Source: Heloderma charlesbogerti
Taxonomy: Eukaryota; Chordata; Lepidosauria; Squamata; Helodermatidae
Direction of reading: 5' to 3'
Length of the DNA: 64,000 bases
Assembly (NCBI GenBank): GCA_026122225.1
Contig: JANEZZ010000983.1
Coordinates: 558,001 to 622,000 of the forward strand
Shown here piece after piece: positions 1 to 10,857 of this stretch. Positions within the stretch are counted from its first letter, which is position 1, and every line of letters starts with the position of its first letter. The notes below the pieces were generated by a model. The model saw nothing but the letters and a program-made list of their open reading frames with translations. It searched no databases and had not been told where the DNA came from. The position numbers and the translations under genes are program-made.

Positions 1-559
1 GTATTCCTGTATACAGACTGCCATGTTTTGGGATCATACAAGTTTGTCATCTGATGTGCATACTTTCAGTAGAAAGCTCCTCACAGCTCCCAGTGCTAGA
101 TCCCAGTGGGCCACTTCACAGGGGCATGGAGCGCACTTGAGTATGCAACACTAACTTGCAGATAAATATATATACGAGTCCATTTCATTCAAGAGGAGGT
201 TATATGGAACATCTCATCTGCAATGGTTTATTTACAGTTAGCCCATGATGCTATAGTCATCAAGTAATAGACACAGATGTGTGAACCAGCTATAGCAATA
301 TACATGTGTGCATACAATAACTACTCATGCCAACTGCTCGCGGAATTCCCAGATTTCTCCACGGGAGTGGCTTCGGTGTAAAAGCTTTGCCATGTGCAGT
401 AGTCCTCCGGAGCCCAGTTCTATGCACGTTTACTTACAAGCCCCATTGAGTTCAAGGAGCCTCCAACCACAGGATGGCAGTCAGGCTAGGAGGCACCTTT
501 TCATTTGCAGCAAGGCCCATTGAACTCAATGGAATTTACTTATGAGTAAAATATCCCTA
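1..559 (-). other. Presumed intron 1 of the LONRF1-like gene
   Basis: This sequence lies downstream of the exon 1 donor and shows no coding similarity. A short dispersed-repeat piece (CCCATTGAACTCAATGG, then an AGTAAA-type motif) occurs at about 515-548. Nothing else is recognised. Confidence 0.5.
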
Positions 560-670
560 CGCTCGGGTGGGCAAGTCTTTCTCTCTGCGGTGACGCGGCG
601 AGGGGGGAAGCTTATCCCGGGGCCCAATAACGCCCCAGATGCTTTCAAGGCCCGAGCTCCCGTCGCTTAC

Positions 671-1289
671 CCTCCAGGAGGGCCCGACTGGCGGCTTCCT
701 GAGCTTCCCGAAGCTGCCCGTGCGCCAGCAGTTCCCCCAGGCGGCGCCAGGTCCGCGCCCTCTCGCACTCCGCCGGGAACCACTTCTCCGCCAGCTGACC
801 GAGGACGACGGTGACGGACGAGGTCCCGAGCGGGCCGCCGCAGCGGCGGCAGCGGGCGCGGAGCTCCTCACGCAGGCAGCGGCGGCAGGAGGTGTGCCCG
901 CACGGCCCCGTCACCGGCTCGGCCAGGCCGCCTCGGCAGCCGCAGCAGCGGAAAAGCCCCGCCGTTCCTCCGCCTTCTTCCCGGCTGCCTGGCGGCGGCG
1001 GCGGCTCTTCCTCCCGTGCGTCTCCAGCCGCTCCGGCTTGTTGCCCCCGCTGCCGGAGGCGATAGTGCAGCACCAGGCAGTCCACCAGCGTGCCCAGGCG
1101 GCGGCGGGAGCTCGAGGGCGGCGGCGGGCCGAGGCGCAGCGCCGCCGAATACGTCTCCAGCGCTTCTTTCAGGCGGTTGCCCAGCGCCAGCAGCTCCCCG
1201 CGTCGCAGCAGCCGCTCCTGCTCCGACTGACCGGCACCGCTGCCGCCCGGCTCCACGGCCGCCTCGACGGCCACCGGCGAAGACGCCAT
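671..1289 (-). CDS. LONRF1: LONRF1-like exon 1 (LON peptidase N-terminal domain and RING finger protein), 5' coding exon only
   Basis: This exon encodes the first 206 residues of a LONRF-family protein; family members are RING-finger proteins thought to act as ubiquitin ligases. Helical TPR-like segments lie near residues 27-55 (RRGELLALGNRLKEALETY) and 182-206. A complete C3HC4 RING sits at C115, C118, C130, H132, C135, C138, C147 and C150. The order RGELLALG, then LVDCLV-YRLR, then RING, then LAEKWFP matches LONRF1 better than LONRF2 or LONRF3 as remembered. I chose the ATG at 1287-1289 (MASSPVA) over the one at 1356-1358 because it has G at -3 and G at +4; the upstream ATG would add 23 basic residues. 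The exon ends in phase 1 at a good donor (GAG G|GTAAGC, GT at 670-669). The second RING and LON domain expected in the family must be encoded left of the window. The acidic/proline run at residues 91-106 is low complexity. Paralogue choice is inference. Confidence 0.85.
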
Positions 1290-1643
1290 TTCTTCTCCCC
1301 TCCACCTCTTCTTTTTCCCCCGCGCGGCCCGTCCGGATCCCGGAGGGGGGTGTGGCACGAGCCGCCGCCGCCGCCGGAATAGGGCGAACGGAGCCGCCAG
1401 GCGCCTGACCTGGGCGCGCGTGCGCGCTTCCGACAGGACGGCTTTTCGGTCGTTATCAGCTGCTGGCGCGCGGCTCCACCCGCGCGCCCCTCCTCTTCTT
1501 TTAAAGTTCAGCGCGCGCCCGCGCGCCCCATTGTCCTAACTGGTAACTGTAAGGGCCGGACGCGCCCACCTTCGAAGCGGCGAGACAACGCCACAGGCTT
1601 ACATAAAACGACGCGTCATCGTACTTTCCACGCAGGCTTACTT

Positions 1644-1653
1644 CCGATTGGCC
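1644..1653 (-). promoter_or_regulatory. CCAAT box (NF-Y-type) upstream of the LONRF1-like gene
   Basis: The plus strand reads CCGATTGGCC, giving GGCCAATCGG on the minus strand, about 355 bases upstream of the chosen ATG. The position is plausible for a proximal promoter element; binding is inferred from the motif only. Confidence 0.45.
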
Positions 1654-1688
1654 GACAGACTGCAGCGGAGGACCGCGACAAAGGAAAG

Positions 1689-1724
1689 GGGCGTGGCGGG
1701 GAATTATAAAATACGGCCACGTGC
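1689..1724 (+). promoter_or_regulatory. Plus-strand core-promoter-like cluster: GC box, TATA box, CACGTG E-box
   Basis: A GC/KLF-type box (GGGGCGTGGCGGGG, 1689-1702) is followed directly by TATAAAAT (1706-1713) and a CACGTG E-box (1719-1724). The order fits a plus-strand start near 1735-1745, divergent from the LONRF1-like gene. No coding exon was recognised downstream, so any product would be non-coding or have distant exons. Confidence 0.4.
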
Positions 1725-1760
1725 GCGCGCTTCTCTCTAACTCTGCTCAAGAGGCGCTGC

Positions 1761-2639
1761 GGGAAGTGAGGGCGAGCGCTGGTCCGGTAGGGATGCAATA
1801 GGGTGGGTGGAGTTAGAGCGTGGCCCATGAGAATTCAGCGCCCCTGCGCCACCGACTAATTCACTTTTCATCCCCGCGCGTATTTGCTTGTGAGGTAGTC
1901 GCATAGAACTCTTCCAACTAGGGTCGGGCTGTTGCAAGTGCTAGATCAGCGCGAGTCTTTATATCTTCATTTATAGAGGCTTGCAGCAGGAAAAGCTCTG
2001 CCTGTTGAACTTCTAAGGTGCACGGGAGGTTTGCTGCAAAAGTGGTGGGGATGCTGCTGATATTTGAAACTTTCCAAGAGGTAGAAGATATCTAAACAGT
2101 TAACTGGAAGAATATGACATGGACCCTTAAAAACAAAACACAAAAACAAGTACCAAGCATTTTTGCTTGATACTACTTAAGTAATTGGCTCCTGCCATAC
2201 CTTCAAGTTCCATTTTCAAACTTTTTTTTTTTACGTTTAACTGTCAGTATGGAGCCAGCCCTTAGCCTTGCCCACTGCACATAGCACAAAGGTAAGGTGA
2301 ACCTAGCCTGTAGCTTGGTGAAAGGTGTTTGGGGGGTGCGCCAAAAAAGTAGGGGTGCAATTTATCTGCTCTGCAGGCCTTTTAAAGACAAAATTGTAAA
2401 CTGTTCTTATTTAACCCTTATTTTTGCACCCATACTGCAATTTATGTACATTAAAAAATTTTCACTGAGCAGCTTCATTATTTATTATGGTTCTTGCCAC
2501 CAATTAACAAAAAAGATAAGTCAGGAATAAACCACTAGTAGAAAATAAAGAATAAGCTACAACAGGAGTATTCTTATAATAAAACATTGAGTTGGGCTGT
2601 TTAGGCCATCGAATCAAAACCCCTGCTCAGTCCAGGAAT
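1761..2639. other. Unassigned intergenic sequence
   Basis: The CpG content drops and the sequence becomes AT-rich, with a poly-T run near 2221-2232. No gene, RNA or mobile element was recognised. Confidence 0.4.
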
Positions 2640-3095
2640 CCGGTTTAAAGCACCCCTAACAGATGGCTATCTAGCCTTTGCCTGAATATCTCCAGCGACC
2701 GAGAGCCCACCACCTCCCTAGGAAGTTGGTTCCATTGTCTGACTATTAGGAAGTTTTCCTTGCTCTTCAACTGAAATCTGCCTTCCTGTAGCTTAAGCCT
2801 GTTATTTAATGTCCTACAATCTTGGACGACAGGGAACAGGTTGGGGCTCTCTTCTGTGTGGCAGCCCTTTAGTTGCTTGTAGAGTGCTATCACATCTCCC
2901 CTCAGTCTTCTCAAGGCTAAACCCAGTTCCTTCAATCTTTCCTTGTAGGACTTAGTTTCTAGTTCCCTGATCATCTTTGTTGCCCTTCTCTGAACTCTCC
3001 AAGTTATCTGTATCTGTCTTGAATTCAGATAAATGTAAGACAGAATCAGATAATCTGAATCCAGAACTGGACACAATATTTGAGGTGGGGTCTGA
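2640..3095 (-). mobile_element. CR1-type LINE, 3' end of reverse transcriptase ORF
   Basis: The minus-strand reading frame at 2645-3076 contains the C-terminal signature of CR1-clade reverse transcriptases: a VQRRATKMI motif, LRRLRGDVIALYK, then QWNQLPREVV and a final DSHLLGVL before the stop. Only the last part of the element is present (5' truncated), which is usual for CR1. The frame is open throughout this piece. Sequence at 3096-3480 may be a more decayed continuation. Confidence 0.75.
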
Positions 3096-4261
3096 GCAGA
3101 GTAGCGTTTAGCTATTTACTTTCCATGATGTAGAAACTATACTTCTACTAATGCAACCGAGGACTGCATTTGTGTGTTTTTATTAGCTATTCCACCCAAT
3201 TTTGTGTCACCTCTTAAACTCCTCTTCCTGCTGGCTTTTTCTGCCATGGAATCCTTATCAGTGCTTTGAGTTTATTAAAATCAGCTTTCCTGAAGTTCAA
3301 GAGAGTTTACGAAGACGTTTTGTTGGTGCTTCATGGACAGCGGATTCACATGCTTTCATAGCTGCTTCAAAAGTATTGTTGAAAACAGTATTATTTTGCA
3401 TTTCTTGCAACTTTATTAACAGTCAAAAAGTTTCACCGCTGCCTCAATATCCAGATTCTTCTGTTGCAGCAGTGATGTTACAGTTTTAAGATATCTCAGT
3501 ACTCTTAGTATAATTTCAGTAAGAAAGGGAAAGAAAGTCTACTGATCTGATTGAGCAATACAATAACTCCAGTGCTTAGTGACATTTTTCACAATGGGAA
3601 GATGCACTGATTAATTTGAGTGTGGAAAGAATGAATTAATCTAAATGTATAACTGTAACTGAATCCAAGTGTCCAGTCCATTAAAGGCCTTTTAAAGAAC
3701 TGCCTTTATAAATCTGAGCAACTTGCCCCTTAAAGAATACATACAACTGTTCATATAAGTCAAAATATTCCTTTATCTCAGGTATAGCCTGAACTGTTTG
3801 TACTATTAGGAATCTGTGGGCAGATTCCACTGTGGCACTGCCCGAAAATAACAGTATCTGTATTTTATTTATTTATTATTAAATTTATTAATCGCCCATC
3901 TGGCTGGTCACCCAGCCACTCTGTACCTTTAAGAAGAAAAACAAGGGCTTTCCTTGTTGGTTTTCTAATATTTCCATAATAAATCTAATTATTTGTTTGT
4001 AAAATAAATAAATAAATAAGGGGGAGGCAGAGAAATTTGGGGGGGGCAGGCTCCCCAGCCCCGCACAGCTACAGCCCCACACACATGGACAAGCCATTCC
4101 ATACAGAATGAGTGCCCTCTCCCCAGCGCCACAATGACCGTGTGTGTGAGAGACAGGCAAATCCCTGTATAGTGGTTTTTTAAAATCACAGTATGCATTG
4201 CCTCTCCCTAATCCCCCCCTCTCCTTTATCATTTTTCCCTCTCTCCCCCCACCCCATTTAA
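3096..4261. other. Mostly unassigned; possible decayed LINE and SINE remnants
   Basis: The stretch 3096-3480 could be degraded upstream CR1 sequence, but no motif is convincing. An AT-rich ATTTATT-type tract with a short piece resembling the 3' end of squamate SINEs occurs at 3860-4020, with a small (AATA)n run at 4003-4018. Confidence 0.3.
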
Positions 4262-4435
4262 TTGACCATAGTGACTGAGCACATGCCTTGCATGGTCCTA
4301 GGTTCTGTCTTTGGTATCTCCATGTAGGACTACCTGGGTGAGAAAGACTCCTGTCTTCGACCTGCTACCAGTCAGCATACACAACACTGAGCTAGATTGA
4401 CCAGTGCTCTGACTAGGTATAAAACCGCTTCCTAT
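4262..4435 (+). mobile_element. Decayed tRNA-derived SINE (same family as 30062-30290)
   Basis: The piece has a degenerate B box (GTCCTAGGTTCTGTC), then the family landmarks GACTCCTG, CTGCTACCAGTCAG and a CAATACTGAGCTAGATGGACC-like segment, followed by GTATAA. The order is the same as in the copies at 30062-30290 and 32250-32440. Confidence 0.55.
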
Positions 4436-4818
4436 GTTTCATTCTGTGTTTCAACTGCTTTCACCCATAGACTTATCTGACTCTTGGTTCTTTAAGGATG
4501 CAAGCCTATGCAGACAGAAAAAAATCCTCCAACCTTTTGGGGGCATGCTGGTAGTTGTAGCACTCATTTCCTGTCTAAACATGCATAGGATTGGGCCCCC
4601 AGACTTTTCCCTCTCTTCTGCAGGGCAGAAGTGAAAGCTGCCCTCAGAAAAAAATTGAGAAATCCAGGCTTTTAGTATTGTTGTGACTGGGCAGCATCAG
4701 AGTGTACGTGTTTCCCACCCCTCAACAAAATGCCCCTGTCTTTGGTATTTAGAGTGAATATTGAAATTCGATTTCCAGATGGTGGGGTGAGTTACTCTGT
4801 TTCTTATCTCTATGGCAA

Positions 4819-4940
4819 CCTTCCCCAACCTGGTACCTTCCTGATGTTTTAGACTATAACTTCCATCAACCCCAGCCAGCATGGCCAATGGACAGGAATG
4901 CTGAGATTTGTAGTCCAAAAGGGCACCTGGTTGGGGAAGG
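4819..4940. repeat. Palindromic MITE, family 1 (CCTTCCCCAACCTGG ends)
   Basis: The ends are CCTTCCCCAACCTGG and CCTGGTTGGGGAAGG, an inverted repeat, with internal arms carrying a TACAACT-CCCATC type motif and its complement. The same family recurs at 9024, 12578, 28023, 29338, 48563 and 63386. No transposase is encoded. Confidence 0.65.
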
Positions 4941-5556
4941 CTTCTCTGTACTCAGCTGCCATCAACCTTCTGTAAATCCTGGAAGCTCACAACTCCTGCC
5001 TGTGTGGGGTTCAGTTTATAAACTTGTACACTTCTGCACACCTAGGAAGTATGTAGAACCACCACCGTATTTTTGAGTGCCCAAATATCGTTTCCCAACT
5101 AATAGGCACTCAGTCACCTGAGTATGCTATTAGAGAGACCTGCAACAAAATGTTGCAGTTTATCCTCACCTCTAAACTGCTATCTCCACTTGCTGTGGGT
5201 TTTACCATCTGGTCTGAGCCCCTCACGGAGGCCATTGAAGCCAACTGCCCTGTGAAGAAGAGCTGTATTAATCAAACCATCTGCTGTGGGGAGAGATATC
5301 AGATGGGCCCCCTGAGCCTTACCTGAAGTGGCAGGAGTGATGGGAAGCCAGCACATTCCAAGTAGGCTCCAGAAGGCCAAGGCCCCACCCTGTAAGATTA
5401 ACAACTTCTGTCTGCATTAAGCCATTTTGAAGAAGGTTGGGTCACCAGGCTTTTTCTTGGAGCCCCACAAAGGACTGTTTTGAACACAGCTAAGAATCAC
5501 AGGATTTAGAAGAGGTAGGTAGGTAGGGCCAAGCGTAGATTGATTAATAGTAATAT
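4941..5556. other. Unassigned sequence between MITE and SINE
   Basis: No coding or repeat signature was recognised. Confidence 0.35.
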
Positions 5557-5569
5557 ATAACTCTTCTTG

Positions 5570-5898
5570 GGGCCGCGGTGGCTTAGTGGTTAAGACGCTG
5601 AACTGCAGACTGGAAGGTCGGCAGGACAGCAGTTCGAGACCCGACTGCCGCGTGACGGAGTGAGCTCCCGTCTTCAGTCCCAGCTCCTGCCAACCTAGCA
5701 GTTCGAAAGCAAGAAATTGCAAGTAGACAAATAGGTACCGCCTCGGCGGGAAAGGTAACAGCGTTCCATGCACCTCGGTCATGCCGGCCACATGACCACA
5801 GAAGCGTCTTCGCACAGCGCTGGCTCTTTGGCTTAGAAACGGGGATGAGTACCGCACCCTAGAGTCGGACACTTCTGGTTGGGGACACCTTTACCTTT
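5570..5898 (+). mobile_element. tRNA-derived SINE with BovB-like tail (Sauria-SINE type), flanked by a perfect 13-bp TSD
   Basis: The 5' end has an A-box-like GTGGCTTAGTGGTTAAGACG and a B-box CAGTTCGAGACCC, the internal RNA polymerase III promoter of a tRNA-derived SINE. Near the 3' end the motif AGAGTCGGACAC matches the 3' end of the BovB copies in this window (AAGAGTCGGACACGAC). This fits a SINE mobilised by BovB machinery. The flanks ATAACTCTTCTTG (5557-5569 and 5899-5911) are identical, so the insertion is intact and fairly recent. The open frame on the opposite strand is a by-product. Confidence 0.85.
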
Positions 5899-5911
5899 AT
5901 AACTCTTCTTG

Positions 5912-8900
5912 CATTAAATAACTCATCTTGAATTATTTGTTTTTAACTACAAAATTCAACGTGGTGCTTTGTCTTACTGTGCTACCATTAGAAAAAGCTT
6001 TTTGCTTGTTACTTCTCCTGTATTGGGTAGAGGGAACCAATTAGGCATTTTGGGTGTCTCTTTAACCCAGAGTGTAAATGGACTGAAACTTGGTGTGTCA
6101 GTGAGGACAACTGACCAAAATGGAGGCAGACATCCTGAGGGGGTTTTCTTCTCCGTTTCATCAGGTGGAAGCTGCAGAAGGTAAAACCCAGGACAGGAAT
6201 GTCACAGAGGGTTTCTTGCACTACCAGTCAAAAGACATTGTTCTGATATTCTGTCTTTCCTTCCTTAATGGATTTTGTGTGGTAAGAAAAAATATGAAAG
6301 AAGGGGAAAAATTAGAGGGTTACTTTGGATTTCTGTTCAACTGCATTATTTTTTATTTTACAGTCAACATGTATTTTACTTGTTTTATTTTATGTTGCAA
6401 GCAGCCCACATAACTTTCTTTTGTTATAGGGCAAGACTTTAAATGTTTTAAATAAAATAATCAACAAATCAAAATGCGGTATGGTAGATATGAAATATAA
6501 GCCAGAACTGATCCAAATGGCCTTAAGGTTTGGGGAAGAAATTAGGGGAATTGTTTCATTGGCCACAGTTGTCCCAAATTAAACCCTTTGCATAACAAGA
6601 CTTGGGCTAATATATATGGGTATTGGCCTGTGTAGCTGTGCTAGGACACGACCGCTGTCCTATAAACTGTGACACAGAGTCCTATGAACTGTTGTCAGTG
6701 CCTTAGTAGTCAATAGCATCAGGCTGTTAGCATTGCCAGGGGAAAGTAGCTAAAGAATTCCATTTAGTGTAATGTTGTTCTTTTTTCTAACTTCAGCAAG
6801 GAAAGCAAAGTATTGAGCAGTGTTGGGACAGATGGAAAGCAGTAAGGAAGAAGGGTAATTACCAGAAACATAGTTTTAACATTTCTTGGCTGCTAGTGAT
6901 TGCTATAGTTACTTGTGGTTACTTGCAGATTTTTGTAGCAATTCCGTGGCAAATCATCTAACTTAAATACTGTTTTTGCAGTCACAGAATTGCTGAAACT
7001 TGAGCAAGACTGGTTGCATATAGCCATTATTTCCCAGATGAGACTCCCTCTTGTTATTCAATGCTGACAATGTTTAAATGTCTGAGATCTATTGTTCTCT
7101 AAAGCCTTTCAAAATTTGAGTTCAGTTGATGCACTTAACATTAAGGTTGCTTTACTGATTTACAACCACTCATAATGTAAGCCTCTTTCACAAAGCATGC
7201 AAAGAATTAAGATGGTATGTGTAGCCATAGCGAGAACGCTTCCTAGCTTCTAACTATTCCACTTTTCAATCAGCACACCATTCATTTATGGAGAAGGGAG
7301 ACGACAGCTTTGCTGTGTGTTATGTAAAGCATTCAAATTGTTTATTTCCTGTGGAGCGGGTTGCATAATGTATAGGGCACTCCAACGTAACCGAGAATGC
7401 ACTCAAGGGTGCTTCTTATCAGCCAGAACAGCCATGGAATCAATTTTTCACATTCTAATTTCCTTTTATGTAAGCATATTTTTAATCTATGATATAATAT
7501 TAACCCTTACCAAAAATGTAGAAGAGTTGCTGTCCTCTTACACAGGGAATTTAAAAACAGCAGTGAACTACATACGAAAAAGGGATCCCAGCACGGAACA
7601 GCTTGGGACAGTGAGATACATACAGAAATAGGTGTTGTATCTGCCTTAAAGCAGCTTTAGATGTTAAAGTACCTACTGCCAGCTGGATCTGCAAGTGCTG
7701 TTGTTTGTGCTACTACCCTAACTTTCGAAGGGATAGGAAAGATTTGCAAGCTTTGGATATACACCCAACATGTGGTTCTTTTCTGAATATGCTCCCTTTC
7801 AAACTTTATAGAAGCAGTGCAACACCTGGAAACACAACGCACTTGTGTGGGTAGCTGGGGCTGCAGTCATGTCCAAAGCAATGCTTACAGATTGATCCTA
7901 GGACCTGCTGCATAAGCACTAAGGCTTGTAGGACCAGATACTAGAATCCTGGTGCTAGCATTATGCTGCTAGGACCTGATCCCATTACCACCACTGGCAC
8001 AGCAGCAGCCACATAAGGGCAATTGCTCCACGCAGGCAAATCCAGTGTATGGGAGGTGAAACCAGTGTGTTTGAGGGACCCCTCTGCCCACCACCTTCCC
8101 ACAGCTATTTATGGGCCTGTTTGTGCTCCCAGAGCCGAGGTGTAATGTTCCCTTATCTCTGCCAGGGATAAAAGTAAGGCTGGACATGGGGATTTACTAC
8201 ATCACAGTGTCCCTAACAGTCATCAAAGGCTGGGCAATCCATGAAAACTACCCCCCGTCAGCCAGTATCTTCCTTATCTGTAAACAGGGAACCAAAGATG
8301 TGGTCTATTCTTAACACAGGCATGAACATTCTGTTAAAGCCCTATACAAGTGTTTTGGAGAGTTCTGCACAAGCCAAATGCCAGCAATATAATATAGCCT
8401 GCCAGGTGCATATTACAGTAATAAGTAATTTATTTTAGAACATGATTCCGTGGCTGTGTTCAGCTTGGTGGGTCACAAGCTGCACAAGCCTGGTTTAAGA
8501 TCACTATGTGCTTTTCCCAAAGAAAGAAGACATGTTATCTGTGATGTTCTAAAATCTTAACTATGACCTGTCAATTTAGAAGCCATAGTTTTGTATGAGT
8601 CCTTGATGTCAATTAGACTCATGTCACGCTCATGAGAAATAATTTGGCTTCTAAGGTATAAAGACTTCAAAAAAAATCTATTTCATGTGCTTTATCAGTT
8701 TTGAAAACCATCCAAAGCTTAATATTTGGTTTTCTGAAGGTACATATTAAGAAGAATATATCCTGCCAAATAGTTCAACATTATATGCAGCGTTGGCACT
8801 TAACAAGTAAGATCATGATAACAGATGTATTTCACAGTATGATTTTTCAGGGAAATTTCATAATGCCCTTTTCCCTGGAAACAGTAACTTAACAGGCCAT

Positions 8901-9023
8901 GTGTTTTTGGATAACCTGATTTAATTAATAAATTACTCATTCATACTAGAGTCTGTTTATATTAATACAGAGATCAACATTAGAGGCTAGTTTATAACAT
9001 AATTGTCTGAAAATGTCTAAATT
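5912..9023. other. Long unassigned intergenic stretch
   Basis: This AT-rich sequence has no convincing gene. Open frames are short, lack family motifs and do not join through plausible splice sites that I can defend. It could hold old decayed repeats. Confidence 0.35.
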
Positions 9024-9141
9024 CCTTCCCCAACCTGGTGCCTTCCAGACGTTTTGGGTTACAGCTCCCATCATCTCAAACCATGGTGGATGGGGATGGT
9101 GGGAGTTGTAGTCCATCTGGAGAGCATCAAGTTGGGCAAGG
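9024..9141. repeat. Palindromic MITE, family 1
   Basis: The ends are CCTTCCCCAACCTGG and AGTTGGGCAAGG, with internal ACAGCTCCCATCAT and GGGAGTTGTAGTCC arms. Its right end provides the target site for the L1 insertion that follows. Confidence 0.7.
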
Positions 9142-9389
9142 TTGACTTATACTTGGCAAATATTTCAAAAAAATTGATGCTTTGTTTCACAAATTCTTTT
9201 GGGATTTCTCTCCACCAAGAATATCTTTAAAAAGGATGCAACTTCCAATTAATGGAGGCAGATTTGGTTTTCCAGATCTAACTATGTACCATTGGGCCTA
9301 TTTGCTGACCTCTACTAAATTTTGGTCTTTTCCACTCAGATTTTCCACCTTGGTCAGTGTTGGAATCTTCTTGGAGCCTCTCTTTAAAT

Positions 9390-10857
9390 CAGTGGTTCTC
9401 AACCTTCCTAATGCAGTGACCCTTTAATACAGTTCCTCATGTTGTGGTGACCCCCAACCATAAAATTATTTTCGTTGCTACTTTATAACTGTAATTTTGC
9501 TACTGTTATGAATCGTAATGTAAATATCTGCTATGCAGGATGTATTTTCATTGTTACAAATTGAACATAATTAAAGCATAGTGATTAATCAACCCCCACC
9601 CAAGAAGAGACAGGGCTCCTTTAGCCCATTAACACCCCCTTCACCCCTCACTGCCCAGCCCACCCCATAGGGACTAGCCTCTGCTTCCCATGACCCCACA
9701 TAGGGCTCCTCTCCCAGGTCGTTTTGCCCATAAACACCCCCTTCACCCTTCACTGCCCAGCCCACCACATAAGGACAAGCCTCTGCGACCACGACCTCCA
9801 GGTCCTCGCCTAGCCTTCTGACACACCCCATATGCTTTTGCGCTGCGCCCTTCTTCCACACACCCTATAGGCCTCCCTTAGCCCATATAAAAATGCCCCC
9901 TTCACACACCCCCACAGCCCAGCCCACTCCTCAGGGGCAGGCCTGTGCGCGCCGCGCCGCGCCCCAACCCCACAGCCCGCCTGCCCCTCGCGGAGTGCTT
10001 CGCAGCTGCCTTTCATCCCCACCTCAGGGATCCCCGAACCCACGCAGGGGCCCCGTCTCCTCCTTGCCCCACAGCGCAACCCAGCCCACTCCACAGCATC
10101 AGGCCTCGGCTTCACACACCATCACGACCCGCGGCGACCATCGTGGCCCATCTCCCCTCACCCTCCTGGCTTGTGAGGGCCACCCTCCACCCACAGCAGC
10201 CAGGCCTCGGCTCCCTTCTCTCCCAACATCCCCCAATAATTCGGCGTGCAGCTCTGGACACTGCCCTTCCCTCCTGCCATACCTTGTATAATGGAGATCT
10301 TCCCTCACCCACCCATAAGCGGCGACCCTTCAGCCGCTCTGCCTCCCGCCATCTCCGATTTCTCCACACGCCATCCTTGCCTACCCCACGGCAGGCGGGC
10401 GGGCCTAGCCGGGCCTTGCAGGCAGTGGACACAGACACGCCAGCCCTGCCTGGCTCTCTCCCCGCGCTCTTACCGCTTAGGCCACCGCCGCTTCAGCAGC
10501 CCCCCGGCCGGCCACACGCGCTTCCTGGTCCGGCCTCCCCGGGGCGGAGCATGCCGGACCCCACCAGCCAGTCACCCCCATAAGGGGAGCCGCCACCGTC
10601 GGCACTGGAGCCTCTGGGCCTCCCTTCCCTCTGGGCCTCCCCTTCTCTCACCTCCCTCACCCGGAGCCTCGCAAGGGTGCTAGATTCTATCTAGCGTATC
10701 TGCATGTGGGCGGACCCGCCTGGAGACAGATAGTGGAGTGGTGTCTCGGTTCCTAAGACCATCAGGAAATATGTGTTTTCCGATGGTCTTAGGCGACACC
10801 TGTGAAAGGGTCATTCGACCCCCAAAGGGGTCGTGACCCACAGGTTGAGAACCACTG
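9390..10857 (+). mobile_element. SPIN-like hAT transposon (non-autonomous), perfect 8-bp TSD
   Basis: Terminal inverted repeats begin CAGTGGTTCTCAACCT and end AGGTTGAGAACCACTG, a perfect pair. The flanks CTTTAAAT (9382-9389 and 10858-10865) are identical 8-bp TSDs, the hAT hallmark. The left 200 bases and right 170 bases closely resemble what I recall of SPIN/OposCharlie-type elements, which are known from squamates. There is no transposase; the interior is a GC-rich insert described separately. A hairpin built on CCTAAGACCATC lies near 10757-10792. Confidence 0.85.
9588..10690. repeat. GC-rich, C-skewed interior of the SPIN-like hAT, with degenerate tandem modules
   Basis: The plus strand is strongly C-rich and increasingly CpG-rich towards 10,600. 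A module containing CACCCCCTTCACCC and TGCCCAGCCCACC repeats at about 9628 and 9734 (106-base spacing), with weaker copies near 9890 and 10070. Open frames of up to 212 codons exist on both strands but are of skewed composition and carry no domain, so I do not call genes. Confidence 0.55.

Larger units (their letters stand above)
560..1760. promoter_or_regulatory. CpG island covering exon 1, 5' UTR and promoter of the LONRF1-like gene
   Basis: CpG dinucleotides and GC runs are dense from about 560 to 1760 and fall away sharply on both sides. The island contains exon 1, GC-box-like stretches around 1470-1530 and a CCAAT box reading on the minus strand at 1644-1653 (GGCCAATCGG as read on minus). 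The minus-strand transcription start should lie roughly between 1300 and 1600, but no single initiator is decisive. Confidence 0.75.

Noticed and set aside
639..1382. Long plus-strand open frames opposite the LONRF1-like exon
   Set aside because: They are antisense shadows in a GC-rich exon with alanine/arginine-rich composition and no domain.
5570..5660. Possible tRNA gene (A and B boxes)
   Set aside because: The boxes are followed by a SINE body and BovB-like tail and the unit has a TSD; a functional tRNA cloverleaf is not evident.
5417..5872. 151-codon minus-strand frame
   Set aside because: It covers the tRNA-derived SINE in reverse and has no protein family signature.
6009..8892. Possible host exons among short frames in the 6-9 kb stretch
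   Set aside because: No frame shows a recognisable domain or paired splice sites of convincing quality, and no protein match could be recalled.
9810..10683. Several overlapping open frames of 100-212 codons on both strands
   Set aside because: They lie in the GC-rich interior of the SPIN-like hAT, are proline-rich on one strand and glycine/arginine-rich on the other, and have no motif or splice context.
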